Assembly (NCBI GenBank): GCA_018883265.1
Contig: VEQK01000003.1
Span: 25,716-89,715 of the forward strand
Direction: 5' to 3'
Length of the DNA stretch: 64,000 nt
Origin: Rhodocyclaceae bacterium
GTDB taxonomy: Bacteria; Pseudomonadota; Gammaproteobacteria; Burkholderiales; Rhodocyclaceae
Shown here: piece after piece, positions 34,582 through 43,177 of the stretch
How the letters are laid out: the number at the start of each line of letters is the position of its first letter
How positions within the stretch are numbered: position 1 is the first letter of the stretch
Made by a program: the position numbers and the translations under genes
The notes under the pieces: model-generated
Told to the model about the DNA's origin: nothing
The model's input: only the letters and a program-made list of their open reading frames with translations
Database searches by the model: none

Positions 34582-36084
34582 TTAACCACCCGATAGCCGC
34601 TTTTTACGTTCGGTATTCAGATGATAGGCCTGCTGCGTAACGATGAGTGTTCCGGGATCCAGCCCGGACAGCACCGGTCTGACGCCATTGCTTTCAGGAC
34701 CGAGTTTTACGACAGTCAGTTTGTACTGGTTGTCTCCCAGTGCAATAAATACGTGATCGTAGCCATCTTCACGGACAACGGCGGCGGCAGGAATCACAGG
34801 CACCTCTGCCGGTTTGCCGGATATCAGCAAGGTGGCCAGCATTCCGGGTTTGATCATCCGGTCCGGGTTGGTCAGCACGGTGCGAGCCGGCACGGTTCTG
34901 GTTTCATTGCTGACCAGCTCACCGACATAGACCAACTGCCCTTCAAATTTCTGATGGGCGAGGGCCGGGATCTCAATCTGCATGGGTTGCCCGACGGCGA
35001 GGAGCGAGGCCTCCTGCTCAGGTACCTGGGCGGTAACCCAGACTTCCGATAAGTCAGCAACCGTGAATAGTGCGTCTGCAGGTTGTACCACCTGGCCAAG
35101 AACAATCTTGCGTTCAACGACCGTGCCGGAAACACTGGAGGTCACTGCCGAGATAGAGTTAACGTTGCCGGTTTTGCCGAGTCCTTCGATCTGTTCCGGG
35201 AGCATACCCAGCACTCTTAGTTGATCAGCCATCGCTTGGCGTTCGGCGGCCGTTGTCTCCGCTTCGCTCTGACGACGTTGCAGATCTGCCTTGGCGATCA
35301 CATCTTCTTTGTAGAGGATCTTGGCGCGATCAAAAGCGCGGGCGGCCAGTTCATTTGCGGCTCTGGCCTTCAGGAACGCCAGTTGTGCTTGTCCCAATTC
35401 CGTCGAGTTGATCCGTCCTAGTACCGTTCCCTGGTCGACCTCTTGACCGGGCATGGCCAGGATTTCGGTGACGCGGCCGGTGACGGTCGCACCGATTCTG
35501 GCCACACGTTGTTCGTCAAACCCAACTTTGCCGCTGACACGAAGGGTTTCTGAAAATGGCAACACCTGCACGGGGAGTACATTGAGCGCCCAGTGAGGAT
35601 TGTCTAGATCGGTCGGATCCGTGGTTAATTGAATAATATCCGGATCGTTGACCGCTTGATCCTCTGAGGTCTTGTGGCTATCCGGCATGATGATGACCAG
35701 TAAAATTGTCATAGCCACAGCCGAACTCAATATCCTACGTCGTTTGGCTTGGGGAAGCGCCTGCCACTTCGCAACCTGAGTTGGGGCAACGCGCTCTACG
35801 CCAGCAGTCAGCGGGCGCAAAATCCAGTCTCTGGTTCTCGTCCACAGAAAAGTGACGATCGGTATTATGAGTGGGCGGAGATTGTTCCAGAGCGGGTCGA
35901 TCCACTTGGCACGCTGGGGTGCGAGGATTTGCGCAAGATGGATCTTCTCCTGATGATAAATTCGCTTGATTTCATCGAACAGCGGTTTTGCAGCGGTCAT
36001 TGACAGCTGGATCAGTCGATCGAGCTGTCGAACCAGGTCGCTGAGTCGCGAAGCAAACTTTTTCGGGATTTCTGGAGACGTCAT
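34582..36084 (-). CDS. czcB: RND periplasmic adaptor (CzcB-like) with long N-terminal cytoplasmic extension
   Basis: A 500-residue membrane-fusion protein linking CzcA and CzcC. From residue ~160 it has the usual barrel-lipoyl-hairpin order: VRIGATVTGRVTEILAMPGQEVDQG, a coiled-coil hairpin (~residues 215-285), then VVERKIVLGQVVQPADALF and VWVTAQVPEQEASLL. Unusually, residues 1-~118 precede the single membrane helix (119-133). They are amphipathic, rich in Arg, Lys, Trp and Leu, with no homology I recognise; typical CzcB proteins have only a short N-terminal anchor. Confidence 0.9.
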   Translation of the reverse strand: MTSPEIPKKFASRLSDLVRQLDRLIQLSMTAAKPLFDEIKRIYHQEKIHLAQILAPQRAKWIDPLWNNLRPLIIPIVTFLWTRTRDWILRPLTAGVERVAPTQVAKWQALPQAKRRRILSSAVAMTILLVIIMPDSHKTSEDQAVNDPDIIQLTTDPTDLDNPHWALNVLPVQVLPFSETLRVSGKVGFDEQRVARIGATVTGRVTEILAMPGQEVDQGTVLGRINSTELGQAQLAFLKARAANELAARAFDRAKILYKEDVIAKADLQRRQSEAETTAAERQAMADQLRVLGMLPEQIEGLGKTGNVNSISAVTSSVSGTVVERKIVLGQVVQPADALFTVADLSEVWVTAQVPEQEASLLAVGQPMQIEIPALAHQKFEGQLVYVGELVSNETRTVPARTVLTNPDRMIKPGMLATLLISGKPAEVPVIPAAAVVREDGYDHVFIALGDNQYKLTVVKLGPESNGVRPVLSGLDPGTLIVTQQAYHLNTERKKRLSGG

Positions 36085-36096
36085 GCGCGTGAACTT

Positions 36097-37437
36097 TTAG
36101 AGATCGGGAAGTTGCGGATTCTGTCCGGTAGGTGTGACTGGCTGATTCTGGTTCGAGATTGATCTAAGCCGGTCAATCTCGACAGCCACCGTCGCCAGAT
36201 CAAAGCGCGCCGCAATCAGTTCATTACGCGCAGCGCGATAGGTTCTCTGCGCATCCAGCCACTCCAGAATGCCGCGTTCTCCGTAGCGATAGGCTGATTC
36301 GGCGATACGTTGCGCTGCCGCGGCCTGCGAGAGCAATTCGGACTCCAGGACCCGAACCTGGTTGCTCGCAATCTGATACAGCTGGTAAGTGGCTTCCAAT
36401 GATTCAGAGAAGCTCAGGCGTTGCGCGTTCAGCTGATATCGTGCGCTGCTGGCCTCAGCTCTCGCCTTGGAAATCTGCCCGCTGCGCAGATCCCAGATCG
36501 GGATGGTCATGACCAGACCACCGCGCGCGTATTGTTGTGTCGGGTCGACTTCCCGTTCGGCAATCAGTGAGATCTTCGGTAACCGCATGGATTTTTCCAT
36601 GCTCAGCCTGTGCTCTGCAGCCCGCTGCTCGGCCTCGGTTTTCATCAGCACCGGATTGCGCGCCAGCAGCTCGGCTTTGAGCTTTTCCTTGGGCGGCAGG
36701 GTGATCTTGTTGGGAAGACTTCCTTTGACAGACCAACCCTCCGGAAGTGGGTGACCAACGGCGAGTCTGAGATTGGCCCGGGACTGTTCGACCCGCAATC
36801 TGGCCGCGTCAGAATTTTTCCGGGCGTTCAGCATTTCTGTGTCCGCCCGGATCAGGTCAAACCGAGGCGATTCCCCGACCTGATGACGCAAGGCAATTCT
36901 GTCCCGAATTTGCAGGGTGAGCGTCAGGTCCTCTTCCGCTGCTGCCGATTCGGCTTCACGGCGCAGCAATTCATAGTAAGCAAGTTTGATACGTGCCACC
37001 GTGTCGTCTTCGAAGCTCTGACGATTGGCTTCCGTCGCCTTGACGATTTCATCGGCAGCATCGATTCTTGACGAGCGAACCATCGGGATTTCGATGGGTT
37101 GTGCGAGCGCGATGTTGTAGACCTGGCCCGAGGCCGGAGTCAGGGTGTTTCTCTCCTTGCTTCGTCCGAGCTGCCCACCGACTTCAGGGTTCGGATAGGC
37201 GCGCGCGGTTGTTGCATCGCCCTTGGCGGCGACCACCTGTTCTCTGGAGGCCAGCACATAGGCGTTCTCATTGAGGCCGATGTTGATCAGCTCATCAAGA
37301 TTGAGCGACGGCCCGGCCTGAACACTCGAAGAGACCCACAACACCAACACCGCCATCCACGCGGCATGAAACCCACGTTTTGCCGTGTGCCGTGCCATCA
37401 GCAGGCGTGCCGAAAGAATCAGGTCGTTAGTGAACAT
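36097..37437 (-). CDS. czcC: Outer-membrane efflux protein, CzcC/TolC family
   Basis: A 446-residue outer-membrane channel. After a signal peptide (cleavage near VQA-G; the true start may be the ATG 13 codons in), two OEP repeats follow with long coiled-coil helices: LDELINIGLNENAYVLASREQVVAAKGDA, LRIRVEQSRANL-like and YQLYQIASNQVRVLESELLSQAAAAQRIAESAYRYGERG. It is the first gene of the metal-efflux operon czcC-czcB-czcA-PII-ubiA, 70 bp downstream of the CorC/HlyC gene. Confidence 0.92.
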   Translation of the reverse strand: MFTNDLILSARLLMARHTAKRGFHAAWMAVLVLWVSSSVQAGPSLNLDELINIGLNENAYVLASREQVVAAKGDATTARAYPNPEVGGQLGRSKERNTLTPASGQVYNIALAQPIEIPMVRSSRIDAADEIVKATEANRQSFEDDTVARIKLAYYELLRREAESAAAEEDLTLTLQIRDRIALRHQVGESPRFDLIRADTEMLNARKNSDAARLRVEQSRANLRLAVGHPLPEGWSVKGSLPNKITLPPKEKLKAELLARNPVLMKTEAEQRAAEHRLSMEKSMRLPKISLIAEREVDPTQQYARGGLVMTIPIWDLRSGQISKARAEASSARYQLNAQRLSFSESLEATYQLYQIASNQVRVLESELLSQAAAAQRIAESAYRYGERGILEWLDAQRTYRAARNELIAARFDLATVAVEIDRLRSISNQNQPVTPTGQNPQLPDL

Positions 37438-37507
37438 GTTTGCAGCTTAAAGCACAAGGCTTAAGTCCAAATTAATAAACACGCCCATCATGCAGTAATG
37501 ACTGTGC

Positions 37508-38818
37508 CTAAGAGTCGGATGATACGGGGATTGATGCCAGGTCTTGTTGAGAAGCGAGGACTTTGTCGATACGCTTGCCATCCATATCAACAATTTCAAA
37601 GCGCCAGTTTTCCCACTCCACACGTTCTCCGGCCCTGGGGATACGCCCCATCAGCAGCATCAGCATGCCCGAGAGCGTGTTGTAGCGGCCCTTGTCTTCC
37701 TCGGGCACGGTGTCCAGTCCCAGGGTATCCTTGAGCTCGGGCACGGGAATGATGCCGTCTAGCAGCCAGGTGCCGTCTTGACGCTGGATCGCCCAGGCGT
37801 CCTCATGGTCATCCGGCTTGAATTCACCGGCAATCGCTTCGATCAGGTCTTGCAGCGTGATCAGGCCCTGAATCTCACCGTATTCATCGATGACAAAAGC
37901 CATTTGCACTCCGGAAGATTTGAAGTGCTCCAGAAGTTCCATGCCGGTCAGCGATTCAGGGACAAAGACGGCGGGTTGCAGATCGGTCTTGAAATCGGGT
38001 GTTTCGCCGCGCAATGTCTGGGCCAGTAGCACTTTGGCGTTGATGATGCCAACGACCTCATCGAATCCGCCGATGCAGACCGGAAAGCGCGAATGTTCGG
38101 ATGCCTGGATACGTTGCAGGTTTTCGTTGAGAGGCTCTTCAAGATCAAGACTGATGATGTCGCCACGCGGCACCATGAGTGAAGTGATCTGGCGATCATC
38201 CAGCCGGAAGACGTTGCGCACCATCTGGCGTTCGTTCTCTTCGATGATACCGGCATCCGAGCCTTCTTCGAGGAGCGCATGGATCTCCTCTTCGGTGACA
38301 ACCGGTGCGCCGGACTGACGGATGCCGGCAAGGCGAAGCAGCAGCTTTGTTGAACCGGAGAGCAGTAGGACGAGGGGTCGGGCAATCTTCGCCAGCGCCA
38401 GCATGGGTCGGGCAACGATGCGGGCGATCGGCTCCGGATTCGATTGGCCAATGCGTTTGGGGACCAGCTCGCCGAGTACGATGGTGAGGTAGGTGATGAT
38501 CACGACGATGAGCGTCGAGGCCAATATGCCGGAGGTGTCCGGACTAACACCCGTGCGTTCGAGCCAGAGCGCCACGGGCGCAGCGAGCGCCGATTCAGCG
38601 ACCACGCCGTTCAGAATGCCAATGGTGGTAATGCCTACCTGTACCGTCGAAAGAAAACGGTTGGGATCCTCTCCCAGTTCCAGTGCTGCAGCAGCGCGAT
38701 GATCTCCGGCATCGACCATTCGCTGTAGTTTGCTGCGTTTGGCAGTGAGCAGTGCAACTTCAGCCATAGCAAAGAGCGCATTCACTGCGATCAGAGCGAC
38801 CAGTATGGCAACGTCCAT
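37508..38818 (-). CDS. CNNM/HlyC-CorC family membrane protein (DUF21-CBS-CorC)
   Basis: A 436-residue protein with an N-terminal DUF21 membrane domain of about four helices (residues 1-~190; FAMAEVALLTAKRSKLQRMVDAG). A CBS pair follows at ~205-335 (VPRGDIISLDLEEPL, FVIDEYGEIQGLITLQDLIEAIAGE), then a CorC_HlyC domain ending near residue 425 (DGIIPVPELKDTLGL). The family is linked to Mg/Co efflux or magnesium homeostasis; 'haemolysin' is a historical label. The exact function here is unknown. Confidence 0.9.
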   Translation of the reverse strand: MDVAILVALIAVNALFAMAEVALLTAKRSKLQRMVDAGDHRAAAALELGEDPNRFLSTVQVGITTIGILNGVVAESALAAPVALWLERTGVSPDTSGILASTLIVVIITYLTIVLGELVPKRIGQSNPEPIARIVARPMLALAKIARPLVLLLSGSTKLLLRLAGIRQSGAPVVTEEEIHALLEEGSDAGIIEENERQMVRNVFRLDDRQITSLMVPRGDIISLDLEEPLNENLQRIQASEHSRFPVCIGGFDEVVGIINAKVLLAQTLRGETPDFKTDLQPAVFVPESLTGMELLEHFKSSGVQMAFVIDEYGEIQGLITLQDLIEAIAGEFKPDDHEDAWAIQRQDGTWLLDGIIPVPELKDTLGLDTVPEEDKGRYNTLSGMLMLLMGRIPRAGERVEWENWRFEIVDMDGKRIDKVLASQQDLASIPVSSDS

Positions 38819-38911
38819 TGGGCGTCCAGGGAGTTTCGGAGCTCCTATTGTACGTCAGGCCTTACACGGCGTGCCGATTGTGTCATTCGACAGTCCTCGG
38901 CAGGTCCGGGT

Positions 38912-39901
38912 TCAGGATTTTTTGCCGCGTTTCCGGGCCTCTCGGCCGATGGCGTGAATTTCCGCCAGGGTCAGATCAGCCAGCTGTAACTGCTGATCGC
39001 GTGATTTGACGACCTTATCCATGGCTTTGGCCAGTGATTTGACACGCCCCATACGAATTTCCTGCAACACGGCATTGTGAAACTCCTGACGTACGGTGTC
39101 GAGATTGACGGATGGTTTGGGAATCCGCGGCGCCATGGCTTCCAGAGTTTCAAGAACAATATTGGCGACAGCGAAATTGCGATACCACTTGTTGTCTGAT
39201 GGGATCACAAACCAGGGCGAGTCTGGCGTGGAAGTTTTCCTGAGCGCAAACTCGTAAGCTTCGCGGTAGGCATCCCAGTGCTGTCTCTCGGCGTAGTCGG
39301 CATCGCTGATTTTCCAGTTTTTGGCTGGATCGTCCAGACGTGCGGCAAACCGGGCGAGCTGTTCTTCGCGACTGATGTGCAGAAAAAATTTGATGATTCG
39401 TGTGCTGGCCTGGGTGCTGAGCAGGGATTCGAACTGGTTGATCTGTTCATAGCGCAGATTGATCTGCGACTTGGGGCAAAGCTCGTGCACGCGCGTGATC
39501 AGTACATCTTCATAATGAGAGCGGTTGAAAATAGCGATCTCGCCTTTGCCCGGTACGTGCGGGTGGATGCGCCAGAGAAAGTCGTGCCGCAATTCCAGGG
39601 GTGTGGGCTGTTTGAACCCTGTAACCGTGCATCCTTGCGGGTTCATCATGCCCAGAACGTGTTTGATCGTACCGTCCTTGCCGGCCGCGTCCAGTCCCTG
39701 CAAGACGATCAGCAGGGATTGCCGGCCCTCGGCATAAAGTCGCAATTGCAGCGCACGAATCTTTCTGGCGATTTTTTCGGTAGCTGAAATCGCTGCTTTT
39801 TCAGAGAGCGCACCCGGGGTGACGGCTGCGGTTTGACTATCGATGCTGAAACCACGTCTGCCAACACGGAGTTTCTCGGCAAGCCCCATTTTCACGGGCA
39901 A
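38912..39901 (-). CDS. ppk2: Polyphosphate kinase 2 family (polyP:nucleotide phosphotransferase)
   Basis: A 329-residue cytoplasmic kinase that uses polyphosphate to phosphorylate nucleotides. The Walker A-like loop is LQGLDAAGKDGTIKH, the Walker B/lid region FNRSHYEDVLITRVH, with a basic lid in RQHWDAYREAYE and DNKWYRNFAVA. It abuts the PEBP-type gene (the ATG follows its stop directly), suggesting co-translation. Whether AMP or ADP is preferred cannot be told. Confidence 0.92.
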   Translation of the reverse strand: MPVKMGLAEKLRVGRRGFSIDSQTAAVTPGALSEKAAISATEKIARKIRALQLRLYAEGRQSLLIVLQGLDAAGKDGTIKHVLGMMNPQGCTVTGFKQPTPLELRHDFLWRIHPHVPGKGEIAIFNRSHYEDVLITRVHELCPKSQINLRYEQINQFESLLSTQASTRIIKFFLHISREEQLARFAARLDDPAKNWKISDADYAERQHWDAYREAYEFALRKTSTPDSPWFVIPSDNKWYRNFAVANIVLETLEAMAPRIPKPSVNLDTVRQEFHNAVLQEIRMGRVKSLAKAMDKVVKSRDQQLQLADLTLAEIHAIGREARKRGKKS

Positions 39902-40531
39902 TCAGACGCGCAACGCGGCGTTAAGCGTATACGTTCCCGTGATCGATGCCTGCCCCAGGATATGACCCTTCATGGCCTCGAGTGCCTGTGCTCCGGTGAA
40001 TTTGCCATCGATCGGCAGTTTTGCCGTGTCAAGGGCGTAGACCGTAAAGACATAGCGATGCACCCTCAGATCATTCCACGGCGGGCAGGGGCCGTCGTAG
40101 CCGTAGTAATCACCACGCATGTCGGGGTCGCCGGCAAACCAGACGGTATAGTCATTAATACCTTGGCGGGCGCCCAGAGGTGCTCCCGGACCGGCTTTAC
40201 CGCTTGGGGTGACTTCGCTTGAGAACTGACCGGTTTCGACGGCTTTGACGCTGACCGGCAGATCAATCAGCACCCAGTGGTAGAAGTCGGCGCGGGGTAA
40301 GTCATGATCAACCTCGCGGTCTTCCACGTTCACGTTGTCGCCGACTGACGGCACATCGGGGTCAACACAGATAATTGCGAATGATTGTGCACCCGCGGGG
40401 GCGTCCGACCAGCTCAGATGGGGGCTCAGGTTCTTCCCGAGGCAGACGCGGGTCTTATCATTCGGTATGCAGAAGGCGAATTCGCCCGGGATTGTCTCGC
40501 TGTCCCGGATGTTCTGGCTGCTTAGCTTCAC
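39902..40531 (-). CDS. YbhB/YbcL-type PEBP family protein
   Basis: A 209-residue phosphatidylethanolamine-binding-protein homologue. Visible motifs are NLSPHLSWSDAPAGAQSFAIICVDPD, DFYHWVLIDLP and YGYDGPCPPWNDLRVHRYVFTVYALD, corresponding to the ligand-pocket DPD, H and GP..H residues. The role in bacteria is poorly defined. The acidic insertion VGDNVNVEDREVDHDLPR after DPD is longer than in short YbhB. Immediately upstream of ppk2. Confidence 0.9.
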   Translation of the reverse strand: MKLSSQNIRDSETIPGEFAFCIPNDKTRVCLGKNLSPHLSWSDAPAGAQSFAIICVDPDVPSVGDNVNVEDREVDHDLPRADFYHWVLIDLPVSVKAVETGQFSSEVTPSGKAGPGAPLGARQGINDYTVWFAGDPDMRGDYYGYDGPCPPWNDLRVHRYVFTVYALDTAKLPIDGKFTGAQALEAMKGHILGQASITGTYTLNAALRV

Positions 40532-40604
40532 GGATTATCTCCTCGTGACCAATGGGTAGGCGGCTCTGTCGGCCGTGGGTCTATCGGGAGATTCTGCACC
40601 GGGT

Positions 40605-42146
40605 TCAGAGTTTGCGGAAGTCCTTTGGCCGAAAACCGAGCAAAAAGAGTATGACGACATATATCAGCCCGGCGCCGGGGATCAATACGCCCAGATGCAG
40701 TGCGCGGTCGGATAGGGCGCTTTCCAGCCAGAAGGCATCGTTCTGATACCCGGCCAGCAGTACGGCCGACATGACGGCGAGGGCAATCCCCAGTTTGATC
40801 ATGAATGCCCACCAGCCCGGTAGCGGCTGGTAGATCGCTGCCTGCCGGAGGCCACGATAGAGCAGGCCCGCATTGAGGCAGGCGGCTAGTCCGATGGAAA
40901 GCGCCAGACCCGCCTGCTTGAGCGGACCGATAAAAACCAGGTTCATGAGTTGGGTTGCAATCAGCGCCATGATGGCGATGCGGACCGGGGTCTTCAGGTT
41001 CTGCCGGGCATAAAAGCCGGGCGCCAGTACTTTGACCAGAATCAGGCCGCTGAGTCCGACTGAATAGGCGATGAGTGCCTGGCTGGTTTCATGGACGTCA
41101 TGGGCGGTAAAGGCGCCATGCATGAACAAGGTGGAAACCAGGGGCACGGCCAGAATAGCCAAACCGAGAGCAGCAGGTAGCGTCAGCAGGAAACAGAGTC
41201 GCAATCCCCAGTCTAGCAGACTGGAATAGGCCGCATGGTCGCCACTGTGGTGATGTCGGGTCAGACTGGGCAGAATCACCGTGCCGATCGCGACGCCCAG
41301 CATCCCGGCGGGAAACTCCATGAGCCGGTCGGCATAATAAAGCCACGAAATACTGCCGCTTTCCAGAAATGACGCAAAAACGGTATTGAGCAGTAGGCTG
41401 ATCTGACTGACCGAAACGCCCAGCAGGGCCGGCACCATCAGCAGGCCGATGCGGCGTACGCCCGGGTCCTGCCAGCATTGCATCAGGTTTAGGCTGAATC
41501 GTGGTAACAGGCCGATCTTGCGGAGCGCGTGGAATTGCAACCCAAGCTGCAGGATGCCGCCGATGATGACACCCCAGGCCAACGCTTTGACTGGCGGCTC
41601 AAACCACCCCTGGGCAAATAGCGCCATAAGTATCAGGCTAACGTTGAGCAGCACAGGCGTAAAGGCTGGTACCGAGAATTTGCCCCAGGTGTTCAGGATA
41701 CCGGCGGCAAAGGCCACCATCGACATGAAGAAGATATAAAGAAAGGTAATCCGCGTCAGGGTGACGGCCAAGTCGAATTTATCCGGGGTTTCCAGAAAAC
41801 CGGGCGCCGAGATGGTGACGATGGCGGGCGCTCCCCAGATACCCAGCAGGGCCACCAACAGCACCGTGGCGCCCAGGACGCTGCCGGTCCGGTCGATCAG
41901 CCGGCGGGTCTCTTCGGGTCCCTGTTGTTTGCGATACTCCCCGAGCAGGGGCACGAAGGCCTGTGAGAAGGCGCCCTCGGCAAACATCCGGCGCAGCAGG
42001 TTGGGCAGCTTGAAGGCAACAAAAAAGGCATCCGTTGCCGCATCGGCGCCAAAACTCCGGGCAATCACGAAATCCCGGACAAAGCCCAGAATCCGGGAGA
42101 TCAAGGTAAAACCACTGACGGTGGCCACGGCGCGAAGCAGACTCAT
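40605..42146 (-). CDS. murJ: Lipid II flippase MurJ
   Basis: A 513-residue protein with about 14 membrane helices that moves lipid II across the inner membrane for peptidoglycan synthesis. The start at 42146 (MSLLRAVATVSGFTLISRILGFVRD) matches the family exactly; the 37-residue in-frame extension upstream runs into the rpsT promoter and is rejected. Motifs include ARSFGADAATDAFFVAFKLPNLLRRMFAEGAFSQAFVP and YYADRLMEFPAGMLGVAIGTVILP. It is divergent from rpsT, as in many proteobacteria. Confidence 0.96.
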   Translation of the reverse strand: MSLLRAVATVSGFTLISRILGFVRDFVIARSFGADAATDAFFVAFKLPNLLRRMFAEGAFSQAFVPLLGEYRKQQGPEETRRLIDRTGSVLGATVLLVALLGIWGAPAIVTISAPGFLETPDKFDLAVTLTRITFLYIFFMSMVAFAAGILNTWGKFSVPAFTPVLLNVSLILMALFAQGWFEPPVKALAWGVIIGGILQLGLQFHALRKIGLLPRFSLNLMQCWQDPGVRRIGLLMVPALLGVSVSQISLLLNTVFASFLESGSISWLYYADRLMEFPAGMLGVAIGTVILPSLTRHHHSGDHAAYSSLLDWGLRLCFLLTLPAALGLAILAVPLVSTLFMHGAFTAHDVHETSQALIAYSVGLSGLILVKVLAPGFYARQNLKTPVRIAIMALIATQLMNLVFIGPLKQAGLALSIGLAACLNAGLLYRGLRQAAIYQPLPGWWAFMIKLGIALAVMSAVLLAGYQNDAFWLESALSDRALHLGVLIPGAGLIYVVILFLLGFRPKDFRKL

Positions 42147-42167
42147 AAAGTCGGATTGTACGATGGC

Positions 42168-42196
42168 TTGCAGAAATTTGCGGTCTCCGGTATAGT
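42168..42196 (+). promoter_or_regulatory. Sigma70-type promoter of rpsT
   Basis: TTGCAG and TATAGT are separated by 17 bp. The predicted start is ~30 bp before the rpsT ATG, whose AAGGA site follows. It lies between the divergent murJ and rpsT starts. Confidence 0.7.
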
Positions 42197-42231
42197 CACG
42201 AGTTTTCCAGATTCCCCCAGAAGGATGTTTC

Positions 42232-42498
42232 ATGGCCAATAGCGCCCAAGCCCGCAAACGTGCCCGTCAGGCAATGAAGCTGCGCGCCCACAACGGCAGC
42301 CAGCGTTCGGAATTCCGCACCGCCATCAAGAGCGTGCGCCGTGCAATCGAGGCTGGCGACAAGACCGCTGCACAGGCTGTTTTCGCCACTGCAGTGAGCG
42401 TGATCGATAGCATCGCTGACAAGCGTATCGTGCACAAGAACAAGTCGTCGCGTCACAAGAGCCGTCTGTCGGCTCAGATCAAGGCTATGGCAGCCTGA
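42232..42498 (+). CDS. rpsT: 30S ribosomal protein S20
   Basis: An 88-residue, strongly basic 16S rRNA-binding protein. [18 protein letters not shown] and the end [16 protein letters not shown] are the usual S20 signatures. AAGGA lies seven to eight bases before the ATG, and promoter and terminator are both visible, so it is a monocistronic unit. Confidence 0.98.
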   Translation: MANSAQARKRARQAMKLRAHNGSQRSEFRTAIKSVRRAIEAGDKTAAQAVFATAVSVIDSIADKRIVHKNKSSRHKSRLSAQIKAMAA

Positions 42499-42516
42499 TT
42501 CGCGTCGCGCGAACCA

Positions 42517-42543
42517 GAAAAAGCACCTTCGGGTGCTTTTTTT
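42517..42543 (+). terminator. Intrinsic terminator of rpsT
   Basis: AAAAAGCACC-TTCG-GGTGCTTTTTTT: a stem with a UUCG tetraloop and a T7 tail, 20 bp after the stop. Confidence 0.93.
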
Positions 42544-42588
42544 CGTCTCTCGGGTCGGTTTTTGCCGGATTTGACCCGGCTGCCGCGT

Positions 42589-42975
42589 TCAGCGGGCCGG
42601 AACGTGCGCCGGGTAAACGACCGTTTCTGCCAGAACGTCGTCGATATTGCAGACCTCGAGGCTGCAAACGCCGTCAATCAGCATTAAATCGTTGTCTTTT
42701 GCAAAGTTTGCAAGGAATCGGTAAGCGATGGGTGACTTGTCATAGAGCGTTCCATCGATGAACACACATTTGTCACCCTCCCATTCGCCCGGGCTGACGT
42801 AGGGCGAATACTTCATCCGTTTTTCGCTACCAAAAGCGGACATGACACCACAGAGACGTTCGGCCCAGTCAGAGGGTCGGAATTTTTGGCCATCGTGGGT
42901 TCGGCCAACGATGACGAGACTATGAGACAGATCGCTTTCGCTTTTGACGTCGTCTGTCGCTACTGGGGTGTTCAT
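42589..42975 (-). CDS. DUF3579 protein
   Basis: A 128-residue protein of unknown function, common in betaproteobacteria beside rpsT and argD. Core motifs are LVIVGRTHDGQKFRPSDWAERLCGVMSAFG, MKYSPYVSPGEWEGDKCVFIDG and LMLIDGVCSLEVC. The start is uncertain: ATG at 42975 (MNTP) or 42984 (MSLM); neither has a good Shine-Dalgarno sequence. The longer frame to 43197 crosses the divergent argD promoter and is not used. Confidence 0.85.
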   Translation of the reverse strand: MNTPVATDDVKSESDLSHSLVIVGRTHDGQKFRPSDWAERLCGVMSAFGSEKRMKYSPYVSPGEWEGDKCVFIDGTLYDKSPIAYRFLANFAKDNDLMLIDGVCSLEVCNIDDVLAETVVYPAHVPAR

Positions 42976-43177
42976 GAGCGACATTCTATCGATTTTTGGT
43001 CGGTTGCGGGAGTGTTCACGGAGTGGATTAGGCGCCCGTTTTGCCATAAAATTGGCGCTATTATTTAATTTGTGCGTTGCGGCGGGGTTCAACGGCCGAT
43101 TGCAATTGATCGGTTGCTGATCACTTCGCCGCTTTTCATTGTGTTGTTTTGCGTTTCTGGTTGGATCGAGTGAGTCT

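Noticed and set aside
43041..43064. Possible promoter TTGCCA / TATTAT upstream of argD
   Set aside because: The spacer is only 12 bp, too short for a sigma70 promoter.
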